From contig MU119223.1 in assembly GCA_014904845.1 (NCBI GenBank), positions 124,001 through 188,000 on the forward strand: a stretch of DNA of 64,000 nt, in the 5' to 3' direction. This document shows, in pieces, positions 12,354 to 23,561 of the stretch (within the stretch, counting starts at the first letter, position 1; each line of letters begins with the position of its first letter). Both the position numbers and the translations under genes were made by a program. The DNA comes from Acephala macrosclerotiorum. Its lineage: Eukaryota > Ascomycota > Leotiomycetes > Helotiales > Mollisiaceae. The notes under the pieces are model-generated. The model was not told where the DNA came from, did no database searches, and saw nothing but the letters and a program-made list of their open reading frames with translations.

Positions 12354-14489
12354 TTATGCTGCTTCCTTCTCCTTGTAGGCTTGGTCGTGGATTTCAATAG
12401 CTCTGTTGTTTTATCAGCTTCGGTTCTCCTCGTTTCATGGCAGTTCAGCTCACCTTCCGCTAGGATCGGTTTGTTTCGACCAAGTTGGTGTCCAGCGCAT
12501 CACGGTTTCTGCGCAGTATGGTGGGAAGTGCTCATCGAACATCATGCGATACCAGTATCTGCAATTATGTTAGCAATCAGTGCCGCCTCAATGTTTCTTA
12601 GAACTCACGCTTCCTTGGTGTCTGGAATGTCGCTGCCCCATTCTGGCTTTGGGTTCTTCATCATCTCATCAGTGACATGAAGCTCGGCGTTATCCTTTAA
12701 AGCATCAATCCAGCCGTAGCCGACACCATCACTGAACTGCTCCTTTTGTCTCCACAGAACATGGTCTGGCAGGTATGGCTTCGCTCCTGGCTCAAGGACC
12801 GAGACATCAAATGCCTTTCGCATGATATATTTCTCCATTCGCTCGCCCTTCACAATCATCTTGTCTTGAGGATCAATGTTCATTGAAACTTCCAAGAACT
12901 ACCTCCTTGTTAGTGAATTGGTCAAATTATGTTCGTCTCTTGGATGCTTACCTCCTTGTCCAAGAATGGAACACGAGCCTCGAGACCCCAAGCCGAAGTC
13001 GACTTGTTGGCTCTCAGACAATCTGACAAGTGCAGGTTCTTCACTCTGCGGACTGTCTCCTCATGGAAGGCCTCCTTGTTTGGAGCTGCATGGAAGTAAA
13101 GGTACCCTCCAAAGATCTCGTCACTACCCTCGCCACTAAGCACCATCTTCACACCCATAGCCTTGATTTTTCTCGACAATAGGAACATCGGAGTAGAAGC
13201 ACGAATAGTCGTCACATCATATGACTCCAAGTGGTAGATGACATCGGTAAGGGCGTTGAGACCTTCCTCAATGGTGAAAGTCATGTCGTGGTGCTTCGTT
13301 CCCAAGAACCTCGCGACCTCCTTAGCTGCCTTGGTATCAGGTGCATCAGGAAGACCGATAGAGAAGGAGTTGAGTTGAGGCAGCCAAGTGACAGACTCAA
13401 GCTCTCCATCCTCACTGATACCAACCAAACCCTCTCCCTTGTCCTCGTCTTCTCCATTCTCTTCGATAATACCGTTCTTCATCTGTTCCAGAGCTTGCTG
13501 CTTCAGACGCAAAGTCTCACGCTGGGCGATCGATGCTACCAAACTCGAGTCGAGACCTCCAGACAAAAGTACACCGTAAGGAACTTCAGCCATCAATCGC
13601 TTTCGCACCGACTTTTCAAAAGTCTCTCTCAAAACCTTGTAATCGACGGGCGTTGTGGGAACCTTTGCTGGGTCCCACCATGAAGGCTGGAAATATCTGG
13701 TGGTTGTGTCGGTTTTCGAGTCGTAAACATGGCCTGGAGGGAAAGCAATAATCTTGTCGCAGACACCAACCAAACACTTCAGTTCAGAGGCGAAGAAAAC
13801 AGCTCCTGGCATCTTACTTGACCATCCTTGGTAGAAGCTGGTAATTCCAATGGGGTCGCGTGCCGCAATAACTCTGTCCTCCTTCTTGTCGTACAGAACG
13901 AAAGAGAACATGCCATCAAGGTGCTTTGGCGCATCGATACCATATCGCATATACTATTCTTATTTCAGCACCATCCATCAAACTGATGCCTCATCCCTTA
14001 CCAGTGGTATTATGACCTCGCAGTCGGAATGAGTCTTGAAATGATATGGGGTCTCGAGTGTCTTTCGGATGACACGATGGTTGTAGATCTCGCCATTGAC
14101 AGCAAGGGCAATAGTCTCGTCGCTATTGGTAAGTGGTTGAGCTCCACTGTCGACACCAACAATACTCAGACGTTCGTGAGCAAGGACTGTAAAGAGTTAG
14201 TCACAACCCAATTTCAGTCCCACGTCTGCTCCGGTCTTACTAGTGTTGTTGGCCAAAAAGCTTCCACTCCAATCTGGTCCTCGGTGGCGGCACTGCTTGA
14301 CCATCTTCAGAGCAGTAGGCTTGAATGCCTTTGCGTCTGGCACATGGTGGCATCCTGTTTGCGATCAACAGTTAGCTAGAGTTTTCAAGGGAGGCGAATT
14401 GCCTCTGCAGATTTCAAAATATCTTCATGTCCCTCGACTGGATAGCACACATATCGAACTTCAGAATACTGACCAACAATTCCACACAT
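12354..14489 (-). CDS. ASN1: Asparagine synthetase (glutamine-hydrolysing)
   Basis: Seven exons (14489-14474, 14354-14241, 14186-14002, 13953-12952, 12898-12609, 12558-12454, 12402-12354) give 586 residues. The enzyme makes Asn from Asp, Gln and ATP in the cytosol. Exon 1 is only 16 bases and encodes MCGIV plus one base; Cys2 is the glutaminase nucleophile. The glutaminase half shows [19 protein letters not shown] and NGEIYNH. The synthetase half shows the ATP pyrophosphatase loop [20 protein letters not shown] and [10 protein letters not shown]. The C-terminus is [13 protein letters not shown]. The TAG acceptor at 12899-12900 was chosen to give the conserved [10 protein letters not shown] run. 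Expression is probably under general amino-acid control, since TGACTC motifs lie upstream. Confidence 0.95.
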
Positions 14490-15255
14490 CTTGCAATCGT
14501 GGCGGTGGAGAACTTTGGGGAACTGTCGGATGACTCGTACGTGAACTTATTCCTGTGGAACGTAAACGACTTTAGACTAGATTGATCTTTGAAGATGCAA
14601 ATCAATTGAGATGCAAATAAACAGACCAATGTATGAAAAGAGTGGGGTCTGCAGAAAAGAGCAATTGGAGCTGCGGAGGTTGGATATAAGTAGTCTGAAG
14701 GTATGACTCTGCCCGCCAAATATTATTTCTCGGTCCTTAGTGGGGTCTTTGGCCGGTCTCGCTTTCGGAACTAATGCAGGTGTGTACTGATAAGAAATCC
14801 ACCTGCGCCCTAGAGCATTTCTAAACTTACTCGATCATGAAACCAGTCATCAGACGCCTGTTGCAAAGACCTTGGCCCCGTGGAGAGGTCAGATGGAATG
14901 CGAGTTTTCGAAATGCATCACTTATCCCACGCAATCTTTCCCCTCATTGCCCCCGCACAAATGGGAGATTGGGGGCTCTATCATCCGAACGCGGGTAGGT
15001 CCATGCTCGTGTGATCCAACAGAGCACAAGTTGTCACCACAAGCTATGCAGGAAACTGTAATGAAGTTTGATTGTTCCCAATTACGTAGGTCTATTTGGA
15101 GACTTGTATTCTTTTCTCACTTAATCCCTCAGCTACCCCATAATTGAAAAGTTGCCCCGTGATGCTCTTGTCCGTCGACTCAGAAAGCCCTTGCAAATCC
15201 CACTAACGCCATGCTTAAATTACCGACCCATACATAATCACCCCGCTCAAGACTC
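14490..15255. other. Asparagine synthetase promoter and Ubc9 3' flank
   Basis: 766 bases without a supported gene. It contains TGACTC half-sites at 14531-14536 and 14704-14709, listed separately. The rest shows nothing recognisable. Confidence 0.45.
14531..14536. promoter_or_regulatory. Possible Gcn4/CpcA half-site (TGACTC)
   Basis: TGACTC lies 42 bases upstream of the asparagine synthetase start codon, and a second copy is at 14704-14709. Fungal Gcn4/CpcA recognises TGA(C/G)TCA, and asparagine synthetase genes are known targets of general amino-acid control. The last base of the consensus is not matched (TGACTCG and TGACTCT), so this is suggestive only. Confidence 0.3.
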
Positions 15256-15832
15256 TCAAGGTGCTGGGTTATCCCGCACAATCCGCTTGATCTTATTCTC
15301 GTACGCCGCGCGATCCTTCTTGAATAGATTGTATGCATCCGCCTGGGCTGGTGAATCTGGATTTGGGTCGTCGAGGAGATCTTGAACACCGAGGAGAATC
15401 TGCTTGATGGTGATAGCGGGCTTCCAGCCTTCCTCCTCATTGAGAATCGAGAGACAGACGGTGCCGGATGGATAGACGTTGGGGTGGAACAATGGGGGGA
15501 CGAATTTGCCTGTGATTATTAGTACTCACTCCCCATGAAACAAATCTAGGAACGGCTCGTACACTTCGGGGGCTTTGTGGGATACTCTGCCACGTATGTT
15601 AGCATCTGTCTACAAGCCAAACACGTTGCGACTCACCATCGGGAAATATGACGCTCAGCTTGAAGAGACCTCCTTCCCACAGAGTCTTCTCCTTGCCTGG
15701 TATTCCGCACTCCCAAACCTTCAGATCGAGGACACCAGCAGCATTGCGTTGTGGCTTCGCATAGAATCCGAATGGATGATCACGTCGCCATTGCTTCCGC
15801 TCCTCCTGCAGACGATTTTGGCAAAGAGCCAT
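15256..15832 (-). CDS. UBC9: SUMO-conjugating enzyme Ubc9
   Basis: Three exons (15832-15637, 15586-15563, 15509-15256) give 157 residues, the normal Ubc9 length. Ubc9 is the only E2 for SUMO and acts mainly in the nucleus. The E2 fold is complete: the N-terminal helix with [12 protein letters not shown] (RPE-type SUMO contact region), the PTKPPKC turn, and the catalytic core [15 protein letters not shown] with HPN and the active-site Cys. [16 protein letters not shown] follows, then the C-terminal helix. The 24-base exon 2 (15586-15563) encodes EYPTKPPK. It is divergent from Pex19. Confidence 0.96.
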
Positions 15833-16381
15833 GGTTGTTGTTGTTGTTGTAGGTGCTCAATGAATGTACGTTCAACGCGAGGAGATTGATTGAGACCGCG
15901 ACTTGATGCGGCTGAGAAGAAAAGAAACCCGAGATTTGAACCTCAGGAAATCTTAGCCGCGATAGCGGACACTACGAAAGCCTTCGTAACTTGCACCAAG
16001 TTGCAACAAGTAGGTTGTGTATTGTTCGTTGTGTCCGAGTAATGAGGCTGAAGGTAGGAAGAAGGCTCGAATCGCGAGATTTTATCGGGCCCGCGATTGC
16101 GATTGCGAAGCGAGGGAAGGAGTGTTATAGGGAGGAGTGACCAGGATGTGATTATGCCTCGGTCATTCAACAGTGAATATTTCCAAGATTTTTCATATCA
16201 AAAGCGAACATCAGAAATTCAAGAGATCTTTTGCATTTTTGAGCATCTTTGAATGTTCCTACCCAGCCTAGACTTCTGAATCTAGACTTTGCCTTTCTTC
16301 AACCCCGCATGCGATCACTGTAATCAACCGTCACAAGCCGATATCGAAGTGTACAACTCTTTGAGCAGACATCATAGTTAG
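15833..16381. promoter_or_regulatory. Divergent promoter of Ubc9 and Pex19
   Basis: 549 bases between the two start codons. A (GTT)n run, rc (AAC)n, sits at 15833-15850 in the Ubc9 leader. No specific binding site is claimed. Confidence 0.45.
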
Positions 16382-17525
16382 ATGAGCACCACAGACATGG
16401 AGAAGAAGCTAGGAGACTTAGAGGGTCTAGCAGAGACATCGGGGAAGATCGTAGAGAGAGAAGCAGCGACAACTTCAAAGGCACCAGCAGAAACTACCAA
16501 GTTGCACAATGCAACACAAGCAGAAGACATCGCAGATCCAGATGAGGATGACTTGGATGATTTAGATGGTACTTTCAGCTCATTTCTTTCCAGGCAGAAG
16601 ATTAACACATCCCAGATATGCTCGATGAATTCTCCCCTTCGAAACCAGAACCTACCCCTTCCAAAGCTCCCTCCGGCCCTGGCAGACCCGAAGCCCAAGC
16701 GCCAATCGCAGACTTCCTCCCTGAAGGCCTCTCCGATGAAGACTTTGCAAAGCAATTCCAAGCTGGCATGGCAGAGTTGATGGGCGAAATAGAGACCACC
16801 CCAGATATGCAGGCGCAACTAGAGACCATGCTAAAGGAGCTTGGTGGGGCAGCAGCTCTAGGGGAAGCAGCTGGCTTAGGATCTGCCCCTGTTCCCACAT
16901 CAAGCAAGGATAAAGAGGCCAGCAAAGTAGGACCATTTACGAATGCAAATCAAACAGAAGAGTCGTTCCAGGAAACGATCAAGAAGACAATGGAGCGGAT
17001 GCAGACAAGCGGAGATCAAGCTACTGCTGCAGCGGCAAGTGAAAACACGGACGACATATTGGCAGAGATGATGAAAGCTATGCAATCAGGAGCTCTAGAT
17101 GGCGAAGGAGGTGAAGAGGAGTTTTCAAAGATGCTGCTAGGTATGATGGAGCAATTAACTAACAAGGAAATCTTGTACGAGCCGATGAAAGAGCTGGATG
17201 ACAAGTTCCCTGATTGGATGGGGAAGAATAAAGGGAAAGTTGATGCGGCGGACTGGAAGAGATACCAGGAACAACAGATATACGTGAGGGAGATTGTGAA
17301 GAGGTTCGAGACGAAGACCTATAAGGACGAGAATGCTGCGGACAGAGAATACATCGTAGAGAGGATGCAGAAGGTTCGTAGTATTTCTCCTATTAGTATT
17401 GACTTCGTACTAATTATATACAGATGCAAGCAGCTGGATCTCCACCTCCAGATCTGGTTGGAGATATGGCAGCAGCGCAAGAAGCTTTTGGGGCGGCACC
17501 TGAAGAAGGTTGTCCTACACAATGA
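16382..17525 (+). CDS. PEX19: Peroxisomal membrane protein import receptor Pex19
   Basis: Exons 16382-16568, 16616-17373 and 17424-17525 give 348 residues. Pex19 is the cytosolic chaperone and receptor that delivers peroxisomal membrane proteins to Pex3. The acidic N-terminus (DLDDLDDMLDEF) carries the Pex3-binding type region. The C-terminal half holds the cargo-binding helical domain, with MMEQLTNKEILYEPMKELDDKFPDWM as its family signature. The protein ends in CPTQ, a CaaX farnesylation box, as in other Pex19 proteins. The last 33 codons are on exon 3, so the box is seen only after removing a 50-base intron; reading through it gives an unrelated tail. Confidence 0.95.
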
Positions 17526-17707
17526 AGAAAGTCCAATTCCAAATGTTTTCCACGGAGTTCGTGAGCAAAGTTTATCTGATACTCCAACATGAATGACAAT
17601 GATACCCAACGCCATCATATCCTCCCATTGATGACCCAAATAGTATTCGCCCCAACGCCAACGCTCTGAAATGCCAAAGAAAAGTTGAATACAATAGCAC
17701 TCCAACA

Positions 17708-18621
17708 CTAGCTCATATCCATCATGTCCTGATCTCCTGGGTAACTGGATGGCTGTTGCTGGCTTGACAATCGCTGCTCTTCCTGAATAACATCCATGAA
17801 GATGTCATCGTACTCGTCGTCATCACTTCCATATGGAGTTTCTAGATGTTGCTGATTCTGTTGCGCCGGAGTTGTAGGTCCTTGACTGTCCCACATTAAC
17901 GCGTTCATCTCTTCCTCCGAAGGCGTTGACTGGTTCATAGTCTGGTCCCCGCCCTGATTCAGGTATCCAAGCAGCGCCTCCAACTCCTGCTCCTCCTTCA
18001 TCGCGACTTCATCAGCCATCACCTCATCTATCACCTATTAGCTTCAGATCATATCACTTCTCAATCGTACAACATACCAAGACTCAACTCCTCCTCAGCA
18101 TCGGCCTCAATCCCCATAATCTCTTTCCTCCTTCGTTCCTCTAATCGTCTCTGCTCAGCAACCCAAATGCACCTCATAATCTCATCATCCCCACCCCTAT
18201 CCCTCCACTTCTTCTCCTCGCTCTTCTCCCTAACACCCTTCAAGAATAACTTCCTCCTCGCCTCTCTTCCCTCATTCACGTTTCCTCGTCCATGGATCAA
18301 TGGATTGACTTTCGTAGTCCTCTTGCTGAAATTACTTTCTTTACGCGACGGTGGCGGAGATGGTAATGCACCTTGCCCATTCTCGGAAGTTGGTGACATG
18401 AGGCTCCCAGCGTATGCCTGTTGAGCTTTCATCCTAGGAGGTTTAGACGGCGAAGACATGATGCTATCAGACGCGTAGGCGCGTGAAGGCACATTTGAGT
18501 CGCGGGGTGAGAGAGGGGAGGAAGAATTGCGGAGTGGCGAGGAGGAGAGAGGTGATGGATGGACTGGTGTGTAGTAGTATTGATTGTGCGTGTCTCGTAA
18601 TCGGGGGAGCATGCTGAACAT
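17708..18621 (-). CDS. Hypothetical nuclear-like protein, charged and Ser/Pro-rich
   Basis: Exons 18621-18078 and 18027-17708 (intron 50 bases, GTATGT donor) give 287 residues. I do not recognise the family. The N-terminal 90 residues are Ser/Pro-rich with several SP sites. A basic, probably helical block follows (REARRKLFLKGVREKSEEKKWRD, then EQRRLEERRRKEIMG). The C-terminal 110 residues are acidic, with a helical EEQELEALLGYLNQGG and a Gln-rich stretch. The composition suggests a nuclear or cell-cycle phosphoprotein, as inference only. It is convergent with Pex19, with 182 bases between the stops. Confidence 0.7.
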
Positions 18622-19115
18622 TGTTGTGTTGGGATGGTGTTCCGTGTTGATGTTGGAGGAGGATGGTGGCTAGGAAGTTGCGATGGGATGAGAAGAAGCA
18701 TGGGTGGACGCGCTTGTGGTCTGAGAGCGCGATTTCCTCGCGCAAAGTGGAGCCTATCTTGTTTCGTCAAATATCACCTCTTCGAGCATCAGCATCAACA
18801 TTAAAATTGTCATGAACGTTCGTCAATTTTTCGAAGATTCAAAGCCTCGTGTGAGATAGCATAACATTTTGATTATTCAGGCAAAGTCCTTGCTCAATTA
18901 TGCCACGATTAGGATATTACTTCCAAATCCGTCCCTCATAATCTACTATCCAGACGACCAAATGGCCACCCGAGATCTATGGTAGATTTCCCTCCGCCGT
19001 TATCGTACAGGTATGCTAGATATAGAAACCAAAAGAGCAATGTGCCCTAACGCCTCCGCTAAGGGTATCAGACCCCACCTTCCCCAGAGTTCTCCCCTCT
19101 GTACCGTTGCTCCCC
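18622..19115. other. Promoter of the hypothetical gene and DUF2408 3' flank
   Basis: 494 bases; the first 150 are Thr/Ser-codon-like and probably the leader of the 287-residue gene. Nothing else is seen. Confidence 0.4.
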
Positions 19116-20657
19116 TTAATTCTCATGCCCAGTCTCAGTCTCTGCCGCCACTCGAAGCTCGTAGCTGAGTTCAAAGCACTCCGCCAACAAATCATTCACG
19201 CTACCCTGGCCTTCCGGAATGTCCTCTCCAACCATGAACTTGCCATCCACTCTCATGTTGTCAATGGAATTGAGCTTCATGCTGTACGGGTATAACTCTC
19301 TTGGCGAGCTCACACCCCCAGAATTCTTGACCTCAATAAGACATCTCCTTAGGGTCTGAAGCTGGTTATACACGGGTAAGAGTGCCTCGGAAACAGGTTC
19401 TGATGAGACCATGAGGTAGTAAATGTATGCATAGCTCCGTCTGACCAGATACAATAGGGTCTATTATGGTTAGCAACTGCAATCATGAGTTCACTTGCTG
19501 GGTAACTTACACGCTGGACGTAAAGCTCGGCAAAATGCCCTTCGGCATCCACGAAGTTGCCATCAACACGGCTCTCATCTATTTTATCCAACTGCCTCTG
19601 GTAATCGTAGAGGTCTGTTTCTCGAAGAGACCAAGCCTGTGTCAGCGACAATTTCTCGAGCTTGTTTCTGATATCAAGGAGTGTCTGGTATGGTCCATTG
19701 AAGGCTTCTGGAATTTGCCCTTTTCTAAAAGATATCAGTAAGAAGTATGACTGCTGACCTCAAAATAAGACACCTACCGCTCCAGGACAATCTCCGACCA
19801 GTGTAGACACTTGGACAAAAGTTCGCCCACTTCCTCATTACTGGCTGGTACTTCCCCGTTGGCGGTTACGAACTTCCCATCCACCCTCTGTGCGTCAATC
19901 TCCTTCGCCTGGGCCCGAAGTTTTGTAACCTCGGTTGCCGAAAACTGTTGAGCAAGCATGTCAGCACAGACATTCCCAACCTCGCAGCCCTTCGAAGACT
20001 TACTTTTGTCCTTGTATTTGCAAGCGATATAGATCGCAGGATTGAGATAAGTTTCTCATGTATTACGGTCAATCCTTCGCCCAGACGGTTGAGCCGGCTT
20101 TGGAGATTTGAGAGTGATGTTTGGCATACTTCAATCCGGTTTCTGAGAAGAACAATGAGTTTCGGTGAATAGTCTCCTTCGGCATTCTTGACAATCTCTC
20201 TGATCCGATCAAGTGTATGTGAGATATGTGTCAGATCCTTCTCCGAATACAAATCCACCTCCGTCATATGGTCAAGTAAGCGCTTGATAGTTGAAGTTAA
20301 AGCATACGCAGCAGGAGCTTCGTTGTTCCGTCCGATGGTCATAAAAAATAGGGAAAGAAGCTGGAAACATCCATCCAAGACGCGGTCGACTGCTCCCGTC
20401 AGAGGTTGTGGCACGGATCCAACACGAATCCGATACTGACCTTGGTTACTCTCTTGAGGCTTATCGAGCCGTATCTCATTGAGATCTCTGACCTGGTCGA
20501 CAGTCCTGTCGTAAAGTGCCATTACATCCGAGGACTTGACATAGGTTGATCTATCTTGCTTCAAAAGCGTCAACTCATCTCGTATTCGTAGCAGGCTATC
20601 CAGGATAGGTTGTTCACGGGCATCCAAAGGAAGGGGGAGCGTAGGAGTGTCAGCCAT
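19116..20657 (-). CDS. DUF2408 (UPF0662 family) protein
   Basis: Four exons (20657-20004, 19944-19778, 19724-19511, 19460-19116) give 459 residues. It resembles the fungal UPF0662/DUF2408 family (budding yeast YPL260W type), cytosolic or nuclear proteins of poorly known role. It is almost wholly alpha-helical. The N-terminus DAREQPILDSLLRIRDELTLLK is characteristic. A short motif recurs three times: IDAQRVDGKF, IDESRVDGNF and IDNMRVDGKF, each preceded by a helix and followed by an acidic loop and another helix. A weaker copy, LNEIRLDK, is in the first third. This implies a repeat architecture of helical hairpins. The P1 gene is divergent. Confidence 0.85.
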
Positions 20658-21169
20658 TTCGCCAGATATCGTGACAAGATAAGGTTTGTAGTTAGATGTC
20701 TTGAGGAATGGTAGTTGCAGTCGTGTAGTAAATAAATGTCCTTGATGATCTCAATCGCTCCCAAGGCTCAGAACATGCAGAGGAACTCGAATATGCAGAT
20801 AATGTGAGTTTCTTGCGAAATGACATCCTCTCGTGCAGCTCCCACGCGGGGTATCGGAGATCAAGAGGGGCTAATGGTCGCTAACAGGGTTAGAGCTGAA
20901 TCATCGGCGCAAGAATGCGGCTATTGGCTCGCCTAGATAACCAATCAAAACCCTCAATACATCCCCACTCCACTTCCTACTGCATTTCCAAAATTCTGAG
21001 TGTGCATCTCGAATTTCGCGACGATCAACCAAAGTTCCTTCACGAGAAAAACCAAATCTTACGACAACGCAAGGTGAGTCGCATGCGATATACTGCTCTG
21101 GATAGTCTAGAGAGTCTAGAGAGCTAGAATTAGGACTAATCAACTTCGTCCAACTTGCAGATTCTCAAA
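20658..21169. promoter_or_regulatory. Divergent promoter of DUF2408 gene and ribosomal P1
   Basis: 512 bases between the start codons. The P1 side contains the 5' UTR intron listed next. Confidence 0.5.
21074..21160 (+). other. 5' UTR intron of ribosomal P1
   Basis: AAG|GTGAGT at 21071-21079 and CTTGCAG at 21154-21160, with GACTAAT as a branch site near 21134, mark an 87-base intron ending nine bases before the ATG. Leader introns are common in fungal ribosomal protein genes. Inferred from splice signals. Confidence 0.6.
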
Positions 21170-21697
21170 ATGTCGAACGCTGAGCTCGCTGTCTCCTACG
21201 CGGCTTTGATCCTCGCCGATGACGGTGTCGATGTAACTGTACGATCCTAATCTCTTCGAATACTGCGAGATGGATGAGTAGGATCAGAGGGTGCTAATGC
21301 ATGTTGTCCAGGCCGACAAATTACAAACTCTCATCAAGGCCGCCAAGATTGAGGATGTTGAGCCCATCTGGAGCTCTCTCTTCGCCAAGGTACGAAACAA
21401 TTCTCTGCAGACTGGGGAATTGAGGGCATATTGCTGATACTTTGGATTTGTAGGCTCTCGAAGGCAAGGATGTCAAGGATCTACTGTTGAACGTCGGATC
21501 AGGTGGCGGAGCCGCCGCTGCCCCAACTGCCGGTGGTGCTGCTGGAGGCGAGGCCGCTGTTGAGGAAGCCAAGGAGGAAGAAAAGGAAGAGGGTACGATT
21601 TGTTCCGCGACCTGCAATATTTTGGAAGGGTATACTGACATTTTATACAGCCAAGGAGGAATCAGACGAGGATATGGGTTTCGGTCTCTTCGACTAA
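21170..21697 (+). CDS. RPP1: 60S acidic ribosomal protein P1
   Basis: Four exons (21170-21238, 21312-21389, 21454-21592, 21651-21697) give 110 residues. P1 pairs with P2 on P0 to form the ribosomal stalk that recruits translation GTPases. The N-terminal helical dimer domain ([20 protein letters not shown]) is followed by an Ala/Gly hinge ([16 protein letters not shown]), an acidic run and the universal C-terminal tail [13 protein letters not shown]. Splitting the gene into four short exons is typical for this family in Pezizomycotina. Confidence 0.97.
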
Positions 21698-22460
21698 GCG
21701 CGTTTCTTCAACTTTCCTGTCTGTACTTCAAATGCATGGCCACGGTTTTCTCGGTGCAACATTTGGCTGGTCGAGTAGCTTTCGATAGATAAGCAAGCTC
21801 TTGAGGAATTCTGCATCCCGAATCAGGCCTATGTGAACCGACGATGTGACGTACATGAGGAATGGGATTTTCAGCATGCCTCTAGGGTTGGCTCTACGAA
21901 TTTCAAACCACTGGAAGTCATATTGCACAGGAACCGCGCACCTACCAAGGCAATACAAACGGAGTGAGACTTGCACTCCCAGATCCCACAGCTCCACCAA
22001 CTTTCGGGAGAGCTAGAAGATCCGGAACAGCCTTCCTAACCACTACTCTGTAAAACCCTGTCTTGGACAATGATCTCCAAGTGGTCACCACAAGAGCGTT
22101 TCTCCAGACGCACATATCCGTCAACGGAAGAGAGCAGGCCGTTGCATTGCATTGCATCACAATCCTATTCTCAGCAAACGGATGAGCACTTTTCTTTCAA
22201 GAAACCACAACTTCTGAATCCTCTTGATCTCCATATCAGTGCATGATATGAGCATGTCTTTCAAGTGTGAGCTTCTGCTTTGATCATTGCAGCATCTGTG
22301 GCGACAAGGCAGCATTTTGTTCCCATTTCCAATGAGCCTCAGCCTATATGAAGAGCAAGTTCTCTCATCAACCTCATCTCAGCAGCACAGAACTTCAGTG
22401 TCAATCAGCTTCAATCCATTTGAGCTTTCCATTCCATTCAGATCAAATCCTACATACAAC
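21698..22460. other. Intergenic between P1 and But2-like gene
   Basis: 763 bases: the P1 3' UTR and the promoter of the secreted gene. GCATTGCATTGCAT at 22142-22155 is a small direct repeat. No gene is supported. Confidence 0.45.
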
Positions 22461-23192
22461 ATGAACCTCCTCGCTGCAGCCATTCTCTTCCTGCATCTCG
22501 TGGCAGCCATTCCTACGCCAGTCACCCTACCTCGCTCTTGCACAACTATCACTCCAACCTCTCTCCAAGCTTTGGACAATACCTGGCCAGATGTCCCACT
22601 CTCCCGAACAGTCTTCTCCGGCACTTCAAACTTGATGATCACGCACGACAACATCAACGGTACACCTTTACCCTCTCCCCCAAACATCTCACCTCATCCT
22701 AACATCTATTCCAGCAAGCAACCCAACCCACACCCTCCAACTCGTCGAATTCTCCGTTCCACCCAACTCCTCCCCATGCCAACTCCAATCACCGACCCCT
22801 CCTGCAGCCTCACCTTCACTAATAGCACCGACTACCCTCTCTCCCTCCCTGTCCACCTAAAGGTAATCTCCTTACACCCAAACTCCCTCCTTGCCAACGG
22901 CCCCATCTGCTACAACGATATCTTCGGCTCGGATGCTTCGGTTGTGAGTTCTTTAGATTTTGGAGATGCGACGATGAGCGCTGGTGATACGAAGATTTTT
23001 AATAGTGAGGGATGTCCGGGGCCGGTTAAGGGGGAGGGAGGCGAGGGGATGGTAGATGGGAAGGTTTGGTATGTGTTGAATTATGAGATGGAGGGGGTGG
23101 AGGGGGAGTGGAGTGAGTGGATGATGTTGCAGCAGGATGGGGATTTGGAGAAGGGGCTTGATATGAATGGGGTTTATTTGACTTATTGCTGA
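22461..23192 (+). CDS. Secreted But2 C-terminal-domain-like protein, apparent frameshift
   Basis: The ATG at 22461 starts a signal peptide (MNLLAAAILFLHLVAAIPTP). A GTACAC donor at 22660 and TTCCAG acceptor ending at 22714 give a first exon of 199 bases. After splicing, the reading frame gives the family-like THTLQLVEFSVPPNSS but ends in TAA at 22859-22861. The rest of the domain (CSLTFTNSTDYPLSLPVHLKV, then GPICYND and WYVLNYEMEG to YLTYC) lies in the next frame, which stays open to the stop at 23190-23192. This resembles fungal secreted proteins with the But2-like C-terminal domain. Either the gene carries a one-base shift near 22770-22830, or the sequence has an error there. A second intron using GTTCCA is possible but would delete the CSLTF segment. 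Confidence 0.6.
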   Translation: MNLLAAAILFLHLVAAIPTPVTLPRSCTTITPTSLQALDNTWPDVPLSRTVFSGTSNLMITHDNINGTPLPSPPNISPHPNIYSSKQPNPHPPTRRILRSTQLLPMPTPITDPSCSLTFTNSTDYPLSLPVHLKVISLHPNSLLANGPICYNDIFGSDASVVSSLDFGDATMSAGDTKIFNSEGCPGPVKGEGGEGMVDGKVWYVLNYEMEGVEGEWSEWMMLQQDGDLEKGLDMNGVYLTYC

Positions 23193-23561
23193 GGTGTGCC
23201 AGAATTGAAATGAGAAGGAGAAGAAGCGGGAGTGAAAGGAAGATGGTTAGGTGTTGCAGAGGCGTAGGATACCAATATGTGGAATTTAGTGGAACATTTG
23301 AGGTCGATGTGATGATTGGTGATCTGGGATGTTTTGGATTGCTTCGTGAAGCTTTGCTAGACTGGGGTGGATGAAAGAACTGGAACATGATTTAGATGAA
23401 AATGGAGGAAATCGAAATTTAAGCTGAACGAGCAAGTTGGATCTGGTCAGATTGCACAAACCTCTTATTTGTAATTTCTGGATTTGAGTTTTTGAAGAAA
23501 TCTCATCTCAGTTTTGAAGTGAGCCTTCAACCTTGCAACCTCTCTCATCATCCACCAGAAC
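23193..23561. other. Convergent 3' flanks
   Basis: 369 bases between the But2-like and YCII-gene stop codons. Nothing recognisable. Confidence 0.45.
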
